From contig NZ_JACOPW010000001.1 of assembly GCF_015461845.1 (NCBI RefSeq), positions 1,240,001 to 1,304,000 of the forward strand: a DNA stretch of 64,000 bases, in the 5' to 3' direction. Every line of letters starts with the position of its first letter. Position 1 is the stretch's first letter. Below the pieces are notes generated by a model. That model had not been told where the DNA came from. It did no database searches and saw only the letters and a list, made by a program, of their open reading frames with translations. The stretch comes from Pseudomonas mucoides. Its GTDB lineage: Bacteria > Pseudomonadota > Gammaproteobacteria > Pseudomonadales > Pseudomonadaceae. The translations under genes were made by a program, and so were the position numbers. Of the stretch, positions 36,951 to 45,813 are shown one piece after another.

Positions 36951-38147
36951 ATGCCTGAAAACCAGCGCCCCCTGGCGGTCACGCTGCAAGTTGTTTCCAT
37001 CGTTCTGTTTACCTTCATCGGCTACCTGAATATCGGCATTCCCCTGGCCGTATTGCCCGGCTATGTCCACAGCGACCTCGGTTTCGGCGCGGTGATCGCC
37101 GGGCTGGTGATCAGCGTGCAATACCTGGCCACCCTGCTCAGCCGGCCTTATGCCGGGAAAATCATCGACAACAAGGGCAGCAAACTGGCGGTGATGTACG
37201 GACTGGCCGGCTGCGGCTTGAGCGGTGTGTTCATGCTGATTTCGGCCTGGACGCAGAGCCTGCCGACCGTGAGCCTGATCAGCCTGTTGATTGGCCGTCT
37301 GGTGCTCGGCAGCGCGGAAAGCCTGGTCGGCTCCGGATCGATTGGCTGGGGCATCGGCCGGGTCGGCGCGGCCAACACTGCCAAGGTGATTTCCTGGAAC
37401 GGCATCGCCAGTTACGGCGCACTGGCCGTCGGCGCGCCGCTGGGGGTGCTGTTGGTTCATCAGTTGGGCTTGTGGAGCATGGGCGTGAGCATCGTGCTGT
37501 TGGCCGTGCTGGGCCTGGCACTGGCCTGGCCAAAAACCGCCGCGCCGATTGTGGTCGGTGAACGTTTGCCGTTCATGCATGTGCTGGGTCGGGTGCTGCC
37601 ACACGGTTGCGGCCTGGCGCTGGGTTCCATTGGCTTCGGCACCATCGCCACCTTCATCACCTTGTATTACGCCACGCAACACTGGGACAACGCGGTGTTG
37701 TGCCTGAGCTTGTTCGGCGCCAGCTTCATCGGCGCGCGCCTGCTGTTCGGCAACCTGATCAACCGCCTCGGCGGATTTCGCGTGGCGATCGCCTGTCTGT
37801 CGGTGGAAACTTTGGGGTTGCTGCTGCTGTGGCTGGCGCCTGATGCCCATTGGGCACTGGCCGGTGCGGCGCTGAGCGGTTTCGGATTTTCGCTGGTGTT
37901 CCCGGCGCTCGGCGTGGAAGCGGTCAACCTGGTGCCAGCTTCCAGTCGTGGTGCCGCGGTCGGGGCTTATTCGTTGTTCATTGATTTGTCGCTGGGGATT
38001 ACCGGGCCATTGGCCGGTGCCATTGCGGCCGGGTTTGGTTTTGCTTCGATCTTCCTGTTTGCCGCGATGGCCGCGCTGAGCGGTTTGGCATTGAGTGTGT
38101 ACTTGTACCGGCAAGCACCTAAACAACGCGAAGCGCGGGCGCGTTAA
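36951..38147 (+). CDS. YhhS-like MFS transporter
   Basis: 398 residues, 12 predicted membrane helices. The N-terminus ([27 protein letters not shown], shown in part) and [21 protein letters not shown] closely follow the E. coli YhhS/UPF0226 pattern, including the MFS loop between helices 2 and 3. ATG at 36951 is chosen since the protein then starts at the conserved [12 protein letters not shown]. The longer frame from 36828 overlaps the preceding gene. Substrate unknown; relatives are linked to export of small compounds. It converges with arfB, overlapping it by 4 bases. Confidence 0.88.
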   Translation: MPENQRPLAVTLQVVSIVLFTFIGYLNIGIPLAVLPGYVHSDLGFGAVIAGLVISVQYLATLLSRPYAGKIIDNKGSKLAVMYGLAGCGLSGVFMLISAWTQSLPTVSLISLLIGRLVLGSAESLVGSGSIGWGIGRVGAANTAKVISWNGIASYGALAVGAPLGVLLVHQLGLWSMGVSIVLLAVLGLALAWPKTAAPIVVGERLPFMHVLGRVLPHGCGLALGSIGFGTIATFITLYYATQHWDNAVLCLSLFGASFIGARLLFGNLINRLGGFRVAIACLSVETLGLLLLWLAPDAHWALAGAALSGFGFSLVFPALGVEAVNLVPASSRGAAVGAYSLFIDLSLGITGPLAGAIAAGFGFASIFLFAAMAALSGLALSVYLYRQAPKQREARAR

Positions 38148-38557
38148 AAGTCGACCTTGCCGCGCCCGGCCTTGATGCTGCCGCGCTTGGTCTTGGATTC
38201 GAGCCGACGTTTTTTTGAACCCAGCGTTGGCTTGGTCGGGCGACGCTTCTTTTCGACCTTGGTCGCGCTGAGGATCAGCTCGATCAAGCGCTCCAGCGCA
38301 TCGGCGCGATTGGCCTCCTGCGTACGGTACTGTTGGGCCTTGATGATCAACACCCCTTCGCTGGTGATGCGGCTGTCGCGCAGCGCCAGCAACCGTTCCT
38401 TGTAAAACTCGGGCAAGGACGAGGCCGGAATGTCGAAGCGCAGGTGCACGGCGCTGGAGACCTTGTTGACGTTCTGCCCGCCGGCGCCTTGCGCGCGAAT
38501 GGCCGTCAACTCGATCTCGGCATCCGGCAGATGCACGTTGTTGGAAATCACCAGCAT
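38144..38557 (-). CDS. arfB: alternative ribosome-rescue factor B (peptidyl-tRNA hydrolase)
   Basis: 137 residues. The class I release factor signature [19 protein letters not shown] includes the catalytic GGQ near residue 27. The basic C-terminal tail ([23 protein letters not shown]) enters the empty mRNA channel of stalled ribosomes. It frees nascent chains without a stop codon. Also known as YaeJ. Confidence 0.95.
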   Translation of the reverse strand: MLVISNNVHLPDAEIELTAIRAQGAGGQNVNKVSSAVHLRFDIPASSLPEFYKERLLALRDSRITSEGVLIIKAQQYRTQEANRADALERLIELILSATKVEKKRRPTKPTLGSKKRRLESKTKRGSIKAGRGKVDF

Positions 38558-38639
38558 GGAAAAACGTCCGTATTCAGAGTGCGCAGGATACCGCGAATGG
38601 AAAGAAGGAATACGCTCTCACAGGTTTTATAGCGCGCAC

Positions 38640-38664
38640 AAAAAACCCGGCACTTGGCCGGGTT
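38640..38664 (-). terminator. rho-independent terminator of aroP-like gene
   Basis: On the minus strand CCCGGC, loop CAAGT, GCCGGG, then six T. It begins about 20 bases after the permease stop at 38685, and separates it from arfB. Confidence 0.85.
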
Positions 38665-38684
38665 TGTTGTTGTTGCGTACCGCG

Positions 38685-40097
38685 TTACTTCACTGAAGCC
38701 TGCAACGCATGCTGCGCACTGCGCTTGTTCTTGATGCCGTAGCAGATCCACATGAACACGACCCACACCGGAATCGCGTACACCGAGATCTGGATCCCCG
38801 GAATCAGCAGCATCACGCACAGGATGAACACCACGAACGCCAGGCAGATGTAGTTCCCGTACGGGTACCACAGCGCCTTGAACAGCGGCGTTTGCTTGGT
38901 CTTGTTCATGTGCTGACGGAACTTGAAGTGCGAAAAGCTGATCATCGCCCAGTTGATCACCAGGGTCGCAACCACCAGCGACATCAGCAGCTCCAGCGCG
39001 TTTTGCGGGATCAGGTAGTTCAACAGAACGGCAATCAGCGTCACCGCCGCCGAAGCGAGGATCGAACGCACCGGCACGCCACGCTTGTCGATCTTCGACA
39101 AGGCCTTTGGCGCATCACCCTGCTCGGCCATGCCCAACAGCATGCGGCTGTTGCAGTAGGTGCCGCTGTTGTACACCGACAACGCCGCAGTCAGTACCAC
39201 GAAGTTGAGGATGTGCGCGGCGGTGTTGCTGCCGAGCATCGAGAACACTTGCACGAACGGGCTGCCGCTGTAGGAATCACCCGACGCGTTCAAGGTCGCC
39301 AGCAGGCTGTCCCATGGCGTCAGCGACAACAGAATGACCAGCGCGCCGATGTAGAAAATCAAGATCCGGTAGATCACCTGGTTGATGGCTTTCGGGATCA
39401 CGGTTTTCGGCTTGTCGGCTTCTGCAGCGGTGAAACCGAGCATTTCCAGACCGCCGAAGGAGAACATGATGATCGCCATGGCCATCACCAGACCACTGAC
39501 ACCGTTCGGGAAGAAACCACCGTGGGACCACAGGTTGCTGACCGACGCTTGCGGGCCGCCGTTACCGCTGACCAGCAAATAGCTGCCCAGGGCAATCATG
39601 CCGACAATGGCCACAACCTTGATGATCGCAAACCAGAACTCGGCCTCGCCAAAGACTTTGACGTTGGCCAGGTTGATCAGGTTGATCAAGACGAAGAACC
39701 CCGCAGCCGAGACCCAGGTCGGGATGTCCGGCGCCCAGTAGTGGATGTATTTGCCGACCGCGGTCAGCTCCGACATGCCCACCAGGATGTACAGGATCCA
39801 GCAGTTCCAGCCCGACAGGAAGCCGGCGAAACCGCCCCAGTATTTGTGCGCGAAGTGGCTGAACGAACCGGCGACCGGCTCTTCAACGATCATTTCGCCG
39901 AGCTGGCGCATGATCATGAACGCGATGAAGCCGCAGATGGCGTAGCCGAGGATCATCGACGGGCCAGCGGATTTCAGGACCCCGGCCGAGCCGAGGAACA
40001 AACCGGTACCGATCGCGCCACCGAGGGCGATCAATTGAATGTGGCGATTTTTCAGGCCGCGCTTCAGCTCGCCTGACTGCGAGTTTTGTCCACTCAT
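38685..40097 (-). CDS. aroP: aromatic/general amino acid permease (AroP-like)
   Basis: 470 residues from ATG at 40097 (MSGQNSQSGELKRGLKNRH). It is an APC-superfamily amino acid permease with 12 hydrophobic segments. RHIQLIALGGAIGTGLFLGS and AGPSMILGYAICGFIAFMIMRQLGEM are the family signature. The C-terminal part WYPYGNYICLAFVVFILCVM fits AroP/PheP. The frame extends to 40265 but that part is leader. The nearby phhABC makes aromatic substrate plausible; exact specificity is inferred. Confidence 0.85.
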   Translation of the reverse strand: MSGQNSQSGELKRGLKNRHIQLIALGGAIGTGLFLGSAGVLKSAGPSMILGYAICGFIAFMIMRQLGEMIVEEPVAGSFSHFAHKYWGGFAGFLSGWNCWILYILVGMSELTAVGKYIHYWAPDIPTWVSAAGFFVLINLINLANVKVFGEAEFWFAIIKVVAIVGMIALGSYLLVSGNGGPQASVSNLWSHGGFFPNGVSGLVMAMAIIMFSFGGLEMLGFTAAEADKPKTVIPKAINQVIYRILIFYIGALVILLSLTPWDSLLATLNASGDSYSGSPFVQVFSMLGSNTAAHILNFVVLTAALSVYNSGTYCNSRMLLGMAEQGDAPKALSKIDKRGVPVRSILASAAVTLIAVLLNYLIPQNALELLMSLVVATLVINWAMISFSHFKFRQHMNKTKQTPLFKALWYPYGNYICLAFVVFILCVMLLIPGIQISVYAIPVWVVFMWICYGIKNKRSAQHALQASVK

Positions 40098-40263
40098 GAA
40101 AAGGGTCTCACGTTCTGCATCGTTACAACGTTCATGCGTCACCTGTTTGTTTTTATCTGTGACGAAATCGAACCCGGCACACTCGTGGCGTGGCGGAGTG
40201 AACAAGGCGGATAGCCTTGAAGTTTGCGCATTTGCGCAGGAGGTCACAGGTAAAACGCGGCGC

Positions 40264-40292
40264 ATTGTACACCGCTAACCCCCTGCTGCCAG
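40264..40292 (-). promoter_or_regulatory. sigma-70-type promoter upstream of the permease
   Basis: The minus strand reads CTGGCA, 17 bases, TACAAT (4/6 and 5/6 to consensus). The predicted start near 40257 gives a 160-base leader before aroP. The leader contains TGCGCAAATGCGCA, a small inverted repeat. Confidence 0.5.
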
Positions 40293-40302
40293 ACCCGCTG
40301 GA

Positions 40303-40449
40303 TCAGCGTGTTGTAAGCCGGGATTGCCGGTGTCCGCCCCGGGTGTCCCGGGCGGCTGCAAATAGAGAGTCAGACCCTTGCGGGCCATCGACGGGAACGA
40401 TTGAAAAATCGCCCCACGGGGAGAGATGGGCTTGAATCACGGCGTACAT
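40303..40449 (-). CDS. possible 48-residue peptide upstream of aroP
   Basis: ATG at 40449 with AAGGAGG four bases upstream, an unusually good ribosome site, starts MYAVIQAHLSPWGDFSIVPV and runs 48 residues to TGA. The second half is Arg/Gly-rich (AARDTRGGHRQSR). It matches no family I know; the MYAVI start resembles ribosomal L21 only by chance. Its stop lies just upstream of the aroP promoter. It could be an independent small protein or a spurious frame. Confidence 0.35.
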   Translation of the reverse strand: MYAVIQAHLSPWGDFSIVPVDGPQGSDSLFAAARDTRGGHRQSRLTTR

Positions 40450-40907
40450 TGCGCCTCCTTCTTGTTATGCACCTGCACGACAGGCATGGGACGCATCTGA
40501 CCCTTCCTGCGCCGCTGAAACAAGCGGGCCAGAGCCTTGGGCGATGGTCGAGCGGATTGATTTCGGCAGGTTTTCCTTACACCCGCTCCGCAAGCGTCAA
40601 CCCACAGGGTTTCAGGCGAAATTTCGTCAGCATTTCTTTACAAGGCGTAACGATTATTTTCCGAATCGGATTTATCTGTAGGACGACTGCAAATTGACGA
40701 TAGGAAGCTTCCTAAGGAAAAAGCCGAGTTAGTTTTTGTTTTTTATTAATAAATAATGATTAAAAAAACAAACCAAACAGTTCAATGAAAATCTTATTTG
40801 ATTATTTTTTTGCATTCTAAAAATCCCTCAACTAGGTTTGCAGCGACTTGCCGAGCCGCATCGACCGGCAAGTTGTTTCTACTCAAAAGTCATTAAGGAG
40901 TTTCACC
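40450..40907. other. non-coding gap with AT-rich block
   Basis: No gene seen. About 40690-40830 is markedly AT-rich (runs such as TTTTTGTTTTTTATTAATAA) against GC-rich surroundings. This block lies immediately upstream of the 45-residue peptide gene and probably holds its promoter. No clean -35/-10 or -24/-12 pair could be fixed. Confidence 0.6.
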
Positions 40908-41045
40908 ATGCAAGCACTGGACAACGACTTGGAAACTGAACTTCAACTGGACGAATGGTTTGAAGCACCGACCCATGAAGCCGCCGTAGAAATGATGCAA
41001 GCCGACGCGGTCGTTCCGTTCGGCACGGCGATGTGGCCTCTGTAA
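40908..41045 (+). CDS. 45-residue peptide, candidate RiPP precursor
   Basis: ATG at 40908 with AAGGAG 7 bases upstream. The peptide is acidic in its first 34 residues (MQALDNDLETELQLDEWFEA, then PTHEAAVEMMQADAV) and ends in a short hydrophobic tail VPFGTAMWPL. This leader-plus-core shape resembles precursors of modified peptides. No Cys is present. It is followed by a hairpin with T-run (41054-41091) and then the metalloenzyme gene, an arrangement that yields more precursor than enzyme. No family match is known to me. The function is inferred only from organisation. Confidence 0.7.
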   Translation: MQALDNDLETELQLDEWFEAPTHEAAVEMMQADAVVPFGTAMWPL

Positions 41046-41053
41046 GACCTCCC

Positions 41054-41091
41054 GGCAGGCGTAATCCGGCCGGTTGTGCCTGCCACTTTTT
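41054..41091 (+). terminator. attenuator-like hairpin between peptide and enzyme genes
   Basis: GGCAGGC pairs with GCCTGCC across a 17-base loop holding CCGGCCGG. ACTTTTT follows at once. It lies 8 bases after the peptide stop and 23 before the next ATG, so partial termination would lower enzyme expression relative to peptide. Confidence 0.65.
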
Positions 41092-41114
41092 CCCGGTTCG
41101 TCACGGAGGACACC

Positions 41115-42080
41115 ATGGACAAGCATCGCGCCATTACCCATTTTCTTTACTACCTCGAACAACACCCAGCCCTTGCCGGCATCAACCCGGCGAAGGTCTT
41201 GCTTGGCCACACCGCCGATTACGAGGCGCTGACCGGCGCCATTGCCGAACACGCCGGTGGCCGCCAACCCTTCCGTTTCAACACGCTACGCCTTGATCTG
41301 GAACCCACGGCTTTGCTGGCCCAGGCCATTGCCGACAGCGATCTGTACATTTTCTTCTACGACTCTTCCACGCTGCCCAACCCACGCCCCGAAGGCCCGG
41401 AATTTGTCCGCGCACTGCAAGGGGTGATGGCCGAGAACTGGAAGAAGTCGCTGCTGTTCAAGGATTACGGTGACTACTTCTACGACACCTTCAGTGTCAC
41501 CCCGCAACGCATTGCCGGGCTGAACAGCCACTTGATCCAGCGCCTGTCCCAGGCCAAGACGTTAAGTTTCAAAGATGAACACGGTTCCTGGTTTGACGCT
41601 CCGCTGAACAGCATTAAAAAGTGGACTGACATCAACGGTGTCGGCAACTTTGATCTGGCACCCGGTGAAATCGCCACGCACAGCGAAGCGATTAATGGGC
41701 GTGTGAAGTTCATGGGGACTTTTCTCAGTACAATTCCGTTTGCGCGCAAATATGGCGTATTGGAATCACCGCTGGAGTTATGGATCGAGAACTCGACCAT
41801 CCATAAAATCGCCACCGATGTTCCGGGGCTGGAACATGACTTCAATCAATACCTGGAGGCCAATCCGTCGAATCGCAGGATTGAAGAACTGGGGATTGGC
41901 ACCAATGAGGGGGTGAAAGCCTTGTATGCGCGCAATGCCGGGTTCGAGGAGCGCCATTGCGGGCTGCACCTTGGGTTGGGCGGTGGCGCCAAGGGCAGCC
42001 ATCATCTGGATTTGATCTTCTCCGGTGGCGTGTTGGCGTTGGATGATGAGCCGGTGTTTGATGGGCGGTTTGTGTTCTAA
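41115..42080 (+). CDS. M29-aminopeptidase/NicX-fold metalloprotein
   Basis: 321 residues from ATG at 41115 (GGAGGA four bases upstream). The C-terminal half has the M29/NicX layout: PGEIATHSEAINGRV (183-197), RRIEELGIGTNEGV (254-267), then CGLHLGLGGGAKGSHHLDLI (282-301) with His285, His296/297 and Asp299 as likely metal ligands. M29 members are aminopeptidases; NicX is an iron ring-cleaving dioxygenase in the same fold. The N-terminal half differs from both, so chemistry is open. Genes after it are unrelated (terminator, then rluB), leaving the peptide as its only operon partner. Confidence 0.75.
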   Translation: MDKHRAITHFLYYLEQHPALAGINPAKVLLGHTADYEALTGAIAEHAGGRQPFRFNTLRLDLEPTALLAQAIADSDLYIFFYDSSTLPNPRPEGPEFVRALQGVMAENWKKSLLFKDYGDYFYDTFSVTPQRIAGLNSHLIQRLSQAKTLSFKDEHGSWFDAPLNSIKKWTDINGVGNFDLAPGEIATHSEAINGRVKFMGTFLSTIPFARKYGVLESPLELWIENSTIHKIATDVPGLEHDFNQYLEANPSNRRIEELGIGTNEGVKALYARNAGFEERHCGLHLGLGGGAKGSHHLDLIFSGGVLALDDEPVFDGRFVF

Positions 42081-42170
42081 ATGATCGTTCCCACGCTCCG
42101 CGTGGGTATGCAGCCGGGAACGCCCCGCGTCCTTTCGAAGCGGACGCAGAGCGTCCATTGAGGCATTCCG
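42081..42170. repeat. dispersed palindromic repeat
   Basis: GTTCCCACGCTCCGCGTGGG followed by GCGTCCTTTCGAAGCGGACGC, both self-complementary, starting directly after the preceding stop. The type is frequent in fluorescent pseudomonads. Confidence 0.7.
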
Positions 42171-42181
42171 ATCAGTCAGGC

Positions 42182-42216
42182 AAAAAAAAACGCCATCCCG
42201 AGGGATGGCGTTTTTT
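42182..42216. terminator. bidirectional rho-independent terminator
   Basis: A9, CGCCATCC, loop CGAG, GGATGGCG, T6. It serves both the converging metalloenzyme gene (plus) and rluB (minus). Confidence 0.92.
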
Positions 42217-42232
42217 ATAGGGTGCTTACCGA

Positions 42233-43519
42233 TTACTCAGGCTTGCGACGACCAAAGCCCGGACGCTGGCCCGAACCGGCTGGCGCACCGCGACGCTTGC
42301 CCGATGGCGCGTCCTTGTCGACCAGGACGATGCCTGGGCGCTTCTTCGGCGCTGGCTTGGCCGGGCGCTTGGTATCAGCAGGACGGTCCGCCACTGGCGT
42401 ACCGCGACCCGACTCACCGCGACCTGCCGGAGCACCGCGATCACTGCGACCGCCGCTTGGCGCACCACGGCCTTCGCCGCGCTCGGTGCGACCGTTGGCC
42501 GGACGTGGCGTGCGTGGACCGCGCTCGCCATCAGCACGAGGGGCTGCTGGCTTGCGGGCTGGACGTTCACCTTCGAAATGCGGCTCACGGGAATCACGCG
42601 GAGCAACCGTTGGCTGTGCACCGGCCGCTGGACGCAGGGTGCGCACGCGCTCGGTCTTGCCCATCGGACGCGACGATTTACGCTGCATACGGTCGAGCTT
42701 GTCTTTGCTCTTCGCGTTCATCTGCGGCATTGCAACCGGCGTCAGGCCGACTTCAGCACTCAGAATGTCGACTTCGTACTGGCTCATTTCGCGCCAGCGG
42801 CCCATCGGCAGGTCGGAGTTGAGGAACACCGGACCGAAGCGCACGCGCTTCAGACGGCTGACCACCAGGCCCTGGGATTCCCACAGACGACGAACTTCAC
42901 GGTTGCGACCTTCCATCACCACGCAGTGGTACCAGTGGTTGAAACCTTCGCCGCCTGGCGCCTGCTTGATGTCGGTGAACTTGGCCGGGCCGTCTTCAAG
43001 GACGACGCCTGCTTTCAGACGCTCAATCATCTCGTCATCGACTTCGCCACGTACACGTACCGCGTATTCACGGTCCATTTCGTAGGAAGGGTGCATCAGG
43101 CGGTTAGCCAGCTCACCGTCGGTGGTGAACATCAGCAGACCGGTGGTGTTGATGTCCAGACGGCCGATGTTGATCCAGCGACCTTCTTTCGGTTTTGGCA
43201 TCTTGTCGAATACGGTCGGACGGCCTTCCGGGTCGAGGCGGGTGCAGATTTCACCGTCGGGCTTGTTGTACATGATCACGCGGCGTACCGACTCGGCGGC
43301 TTCTTCGCGCTTGATCACGCGGCCATCGATGGTGATGGCGTCATGCATGTCGACACGCTGACCGAGCGTGGCGTCTTTGCCATTGACCTTGATGCGGCCG
43401 TGGCTGATCCAGGCTTCTACGTCACGGCGCGAGCCGACGCCGATACGGGCGAGGACTTTCTGCAGTTTTTCGCCTGCTGGGCCGATTTCCTGGTCGTCTT
43501 TCTGGTCGTTGATACTCAT
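42233..43519 (-). CDS. rluB: 23S rRNA pseudouridine-2605 synthase
   Basis: 428 residues. An S4 RNA-binding domain (KLQKVLARIGVGSRRDVEAW, about 17-75) is followed by the RsuA-type catalytic domain with GRLDINTTGLLMFTTDGEL, catalytic Asp122. After about residue 270 comes a long disordered Arg/Gly/Pro-rich tail (RTPRPANGRTERGEGRGAPS and similar), larger than in E. coli RluB. RluB is preferred over RluE/F because of this extension and the neighbourhood with scpAB. Confidence 0.92.
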   Translation of the reverse strand: MSINDQKDDQEIGPAGEKLQKVLARIGVGSRRDVEAWISHGRIKVNGKDATLGQRVDMHDAITIDGRVIKREEAAESVRRVIMYNKPDGEICTRLDPEGRPTVFDKMPKPKEGRWINIGRLDINTTGLLMFTTDGELANRLMHPSYEMDREYAVRVRGEVDDEMIERLKAGVVLEDGPAKFTDIKQAPGGEGFNHWYHCVVMEGRNREVRRLWESQGLVVSRLKRVRFGPVFLNSDLPMGRWREMSQYEVDILSAEVGLTPVAMPQMNAKSKDKLDRMQRKSSRPMGKTERVRTLRPAAGAQPTVAPRDSREPHFEGERPARKPAAPRADGERGPRTPRPANGRTERGEGRGAPSGGRSDRGAPAGRGESGRGTPVADRPADTKRPAKPAPKKRPGIVLVDKDAPSGKRRGAPAGSGQRPGFGRRKPE

Positions 43520-43676
43520 CTGGGCACCTCCCGGTGTGGTCTGTTCAGGAAGCTCTGAAGTGAGGGTCCTGAAGCGATGTAAATCTGTTCACTTGGGCGA
43601 AGGGATCGCCGAAGGGTCGCGAATCATACGCCCATGTGGGCATTTGCGCATCAGAGACTAGCTGATGAACGCGGAC

Positions 43677-43868
43677 TTACTTGTTTTTCCGCCGACCGGT
43701 GGCGCCGAGTTTGATCAACCTGAGCGATGCTTCAGCGAGAACGGTGTGTTTGTCGAGCTTGTCGAGTTTCTTCCAGGCCCTGATTTCACGCTTGCTGCGG
43801 CCGCAGCCGAGGCAGATGTCGTCGGTGAATTTGCAGAGGTTGATGCAGGGGTCTTTGGTTGAGCTCAT
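43677..43868 (-). CDS. DUF1289 small protein
   Basis: 63 residues from ATG at 43868. PCINLCKFTDDICLGCGRSKREIRAW carries the four conserved Cys of DUF1289 (core: PCINLC and CLGCGR) and probably binds a metal. A basic C-terminus (GATGRRKNK) follows. The frame extends upstream into the REPIN and is non-coding there. Function unknown. Confidence 0.85.
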   Translation of the reverse strand: MSSTKDPCINLCKFTDDICLGCGRSKREIRAWKKLDKLDKHTVLAEASLRLIKLGATGRRKNK

Positions 43869-43897
43869 CGCAAATGTCTCTATACACACGAAACCCT

Positions 43898-43985
43898 GTG
43901 GGAGCGAGCTTGCTCGCGATAGCGGTGGGTCAGGCAGCAATTATGTTGACTGACACGCCCTCATCGCGAGCAAGCTCGCTCCCAC
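43898..43985. repeat. REPIN between scpB and DUF1289 gene
   Basis: Facing REP units GTGGGAGCGAGCTTGCTCGC and its complement, spaced by about 45 bases. It is the same type as the pair at 36201-36288, and the sequence identity of the arms is complete here. Confidence 0.92.
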
Positions 43986-44014
43986 AAGGATCTCCATGGA
44001 CCTCAGGGATTGCG

Positions 44015-44980
44015 TCAATCGTCGAACTCGCGGCGTTCGGCTTCGATGGCTTCGGCGAGCGCCCGGGCTTCGGCTTCTTCGTCGCTCAGCTCGGGCTCGG
44101 GTTTCGGTTGTTCGAGGGCGGCAACCGCGGCCAATAGTTTTTCGCGAGCTTCAGCGACGCCCAGAATATCGTCTTCGAGCTCCGGTTCCGGCTCTGTTTC
44201 GACTGCGGCTTCGGGCTCAACCGGAGGTGCACTGTCGATGTCAGGCTCAACCGCAGTCATCTCGCCATCGCGCAACAAATCGTCGAAGTCGGTCTTGAGC
44301 CCCTCCTCCATGGTGTCCAGCTCCAGCAACAACGTGTGGAAACTGGTTTCTTCCTTGGGTTCTTCCGGCTCGGCGCTGGCGTCCGCCAACGCTTGCAGGC
44401 TGGCAGGCACGGGCGCATCGTCGAAGTCGAGTACCGGGTCCGGTTCCAGCTCGCGCAGTTCGGCCAGCGGCGGCAGATCGTCGAGGTTTTTCAGGTTGAA
44501 GTGATCGAGAAACGCCTTGGTGGTCGCGAACATCGCCGGTTTGCCGGGCACATCGCGGTAGCCGACGATGCGGATCCACTCGCGTTCCATCAGCGTCTTG
44601 ACGATCTGACTGTTGACCGCCACGCCCCGCACGTCTTCGATCTCGCCCCGGGTGATCGGCTGGCGATAGGCGATCAGCGCGATGGTTTCGAGCATGGCGC
44701 GGGAATATCGCTGCGGCCGCTCTTCCCACAAACGCCCAACCCACGGCGAGAATTTTTCGCGGATTTGCAGGCGATAGCCGGAGGCGACTTCTTTCAGCTC
44801 GAACGCGCGCCCGTCACAGGACTTGGCCAGGATCGTCAGCGCTTTCTTGAAAACCGGCGGCTCCGGCCGCTCGCCCTCTTCAAAGAGTTCGAACAGGCGT
44901 TCAAGCGATTGCGGTTTTCCCGAGGCCAACAGAAAGGCTTCAAGCAGTGGCGCCAGCTCGCGGGGTTCAGTCAGGTTCAT
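44015..44980 (-). CDS. scpB: segregation and condensation protein B
   Basis: 321 residues. Tandem winged-helix domains: ELAPLLEAFLLASGKPQSLE at the start and the signature ALIAYRQPITRGEIEDVRGV around 105-125. An acidic C-terminal tail (from about 200, many Glu/Asp/Ala) is much longer than in Bacillus ScpB, as usual for Pseudomonas. It dimerises and binds ScpA to regulate the SMC ring. It lies 11 bases after scpA. Confidence 0.94.
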   Translation of the reverse strand: MNLTEPRELAPLLEAFLLASGKPQSLERLFELFEEGERPEPPVFKKALTILAKSCDGRAFELKEVASGYRLQIREKFSPWVGRLWEERPQRYSRAMLETIALIAYRQPITRGEIEDVRGVAVNSQIVKTLMEREWIRIVGYRDVPGKPAMFATTKAFLDHFNLKNLDDLPPLAELRELEPDPVLDFDDAPVPASLQALADASAEPEEPKEETSFHTLLLELDTMEEGLKTDFDDLLRDGEMTAVEPDIDSAPPVEPEAAVETEPEPELEDDILGVAEAREKLLAAVAALEQPKPEPELSDEEAEARALAEAIEAERREFDD

Positions 44981-44991
44981 GATTCAACTCG

Positions 44992-45813
44992 TTATTCGGC
45001 TCGGGCCCGCACGTGGATCGCTGCGAACGGCTCATTCTGCACCAGCTCGACCAAGGATTCCTTGACCAGTTCGAGGATCGCCATAAAGGTCACCACCACC
45101 CCGAGTCGCCCCTCTTCTGCCGTGAACAGCTCGACAAAGGGCACGAAACCTCCGCCCTTGAGCCGATCCAGCACATCGCTCATGCGCTCGCGGGTGGACA
45201 ACGCCTCGCGGCTGACCTGGTGACTTTCGAACATGTCGCCACGGCGCAGGACTTCGGCCATGGACAACAGCAATTCAGACAGGCGCACATCCGGCAACAG
45301 TTTGCGCGCCCGGGCTTCCGGGGCATCCAGCTTGGGCACCACCACGTCACGCCCGACACGGGTCAGGCCATCGATGCCTTCGGCGGCCGCCTTGAAACGC
45401 TCGTATTCCTGCAAGCGGCGGATCAGCTCGGCGCGCGGGTCCTCTTCTTCGTCTTCGATGGTTTCGGCGCGGGGCAACAGCATCCGCGACTTGATCTCGG
45501 CCAGCATCGCGGCCATCACCAGGTACTCGGCGGCCAGCTCCAGGCGCACCGACTGCATCAGCTCGACATAGCCCATGTATTGGCGAGTGATTTCCGCCAC
45601 CGGGATGTCGAGGATGTTGATGTTCTGTTTGCGAATCAGGTACAGCAGCAGGTCGAGCGGGCCTTCGAAGGCCTCGAGAAAGACCTCGAGCGCATCCGGC
45701 GGGATGTACAGGTCCAGCGGCATTTCCAGCACCGCCTGGCCATACACCATCGCGAAGGGCAGCTCTTGCTGGGCTCCGGCCTGACTGTCGACTGCGGGTT
45801 CTACTGCAGACAT
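44992..45813 (-). CDS. scpA: segregation and condensation protein A
   Basis: A 273-residue kleisin. FEGPLDLLLYLIRKQNINILDIPVAEIT (about 50-77) is the family signature (core: FEGPLDLLLYLI). The C-terminal winged helix that closes the SMC ring lies at about 215-270 (VVTFMAILELVKESLV). ATG directly follows the stop of the Sua5-like gene (TAGATG). Confidence 0.95.
   Translation of the reverse strand: MSAVEPAVDSQAGAQQELPFAMVYGQAVLEMPLDLYIPPDALEVFLEAFEGPLDLLLYLIRKQNINILDIPVAEITRQYMGYVELMQSVRLELAAEYLVMAAMLAEIKSRMLLPRAETIEDEEEDPRAELIRRLQEYERFKAAAEGIDGLTRVGRDVVVPKLDAPEARARKLLPDVRLSELLLSMAEVLRRGDMFESHQVSREALSTRERMSDVLDRLKGGGFVPFVELFTAEEGRLGVVVTFMAILELVKESLVELVQNEPFAAIHVRARAE

Noticed and set aside
40303..40449. 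Ribosomal protein L21 relation from the MYAVI start
   Set aside because: Only five residues agree and the length and remainder differ.
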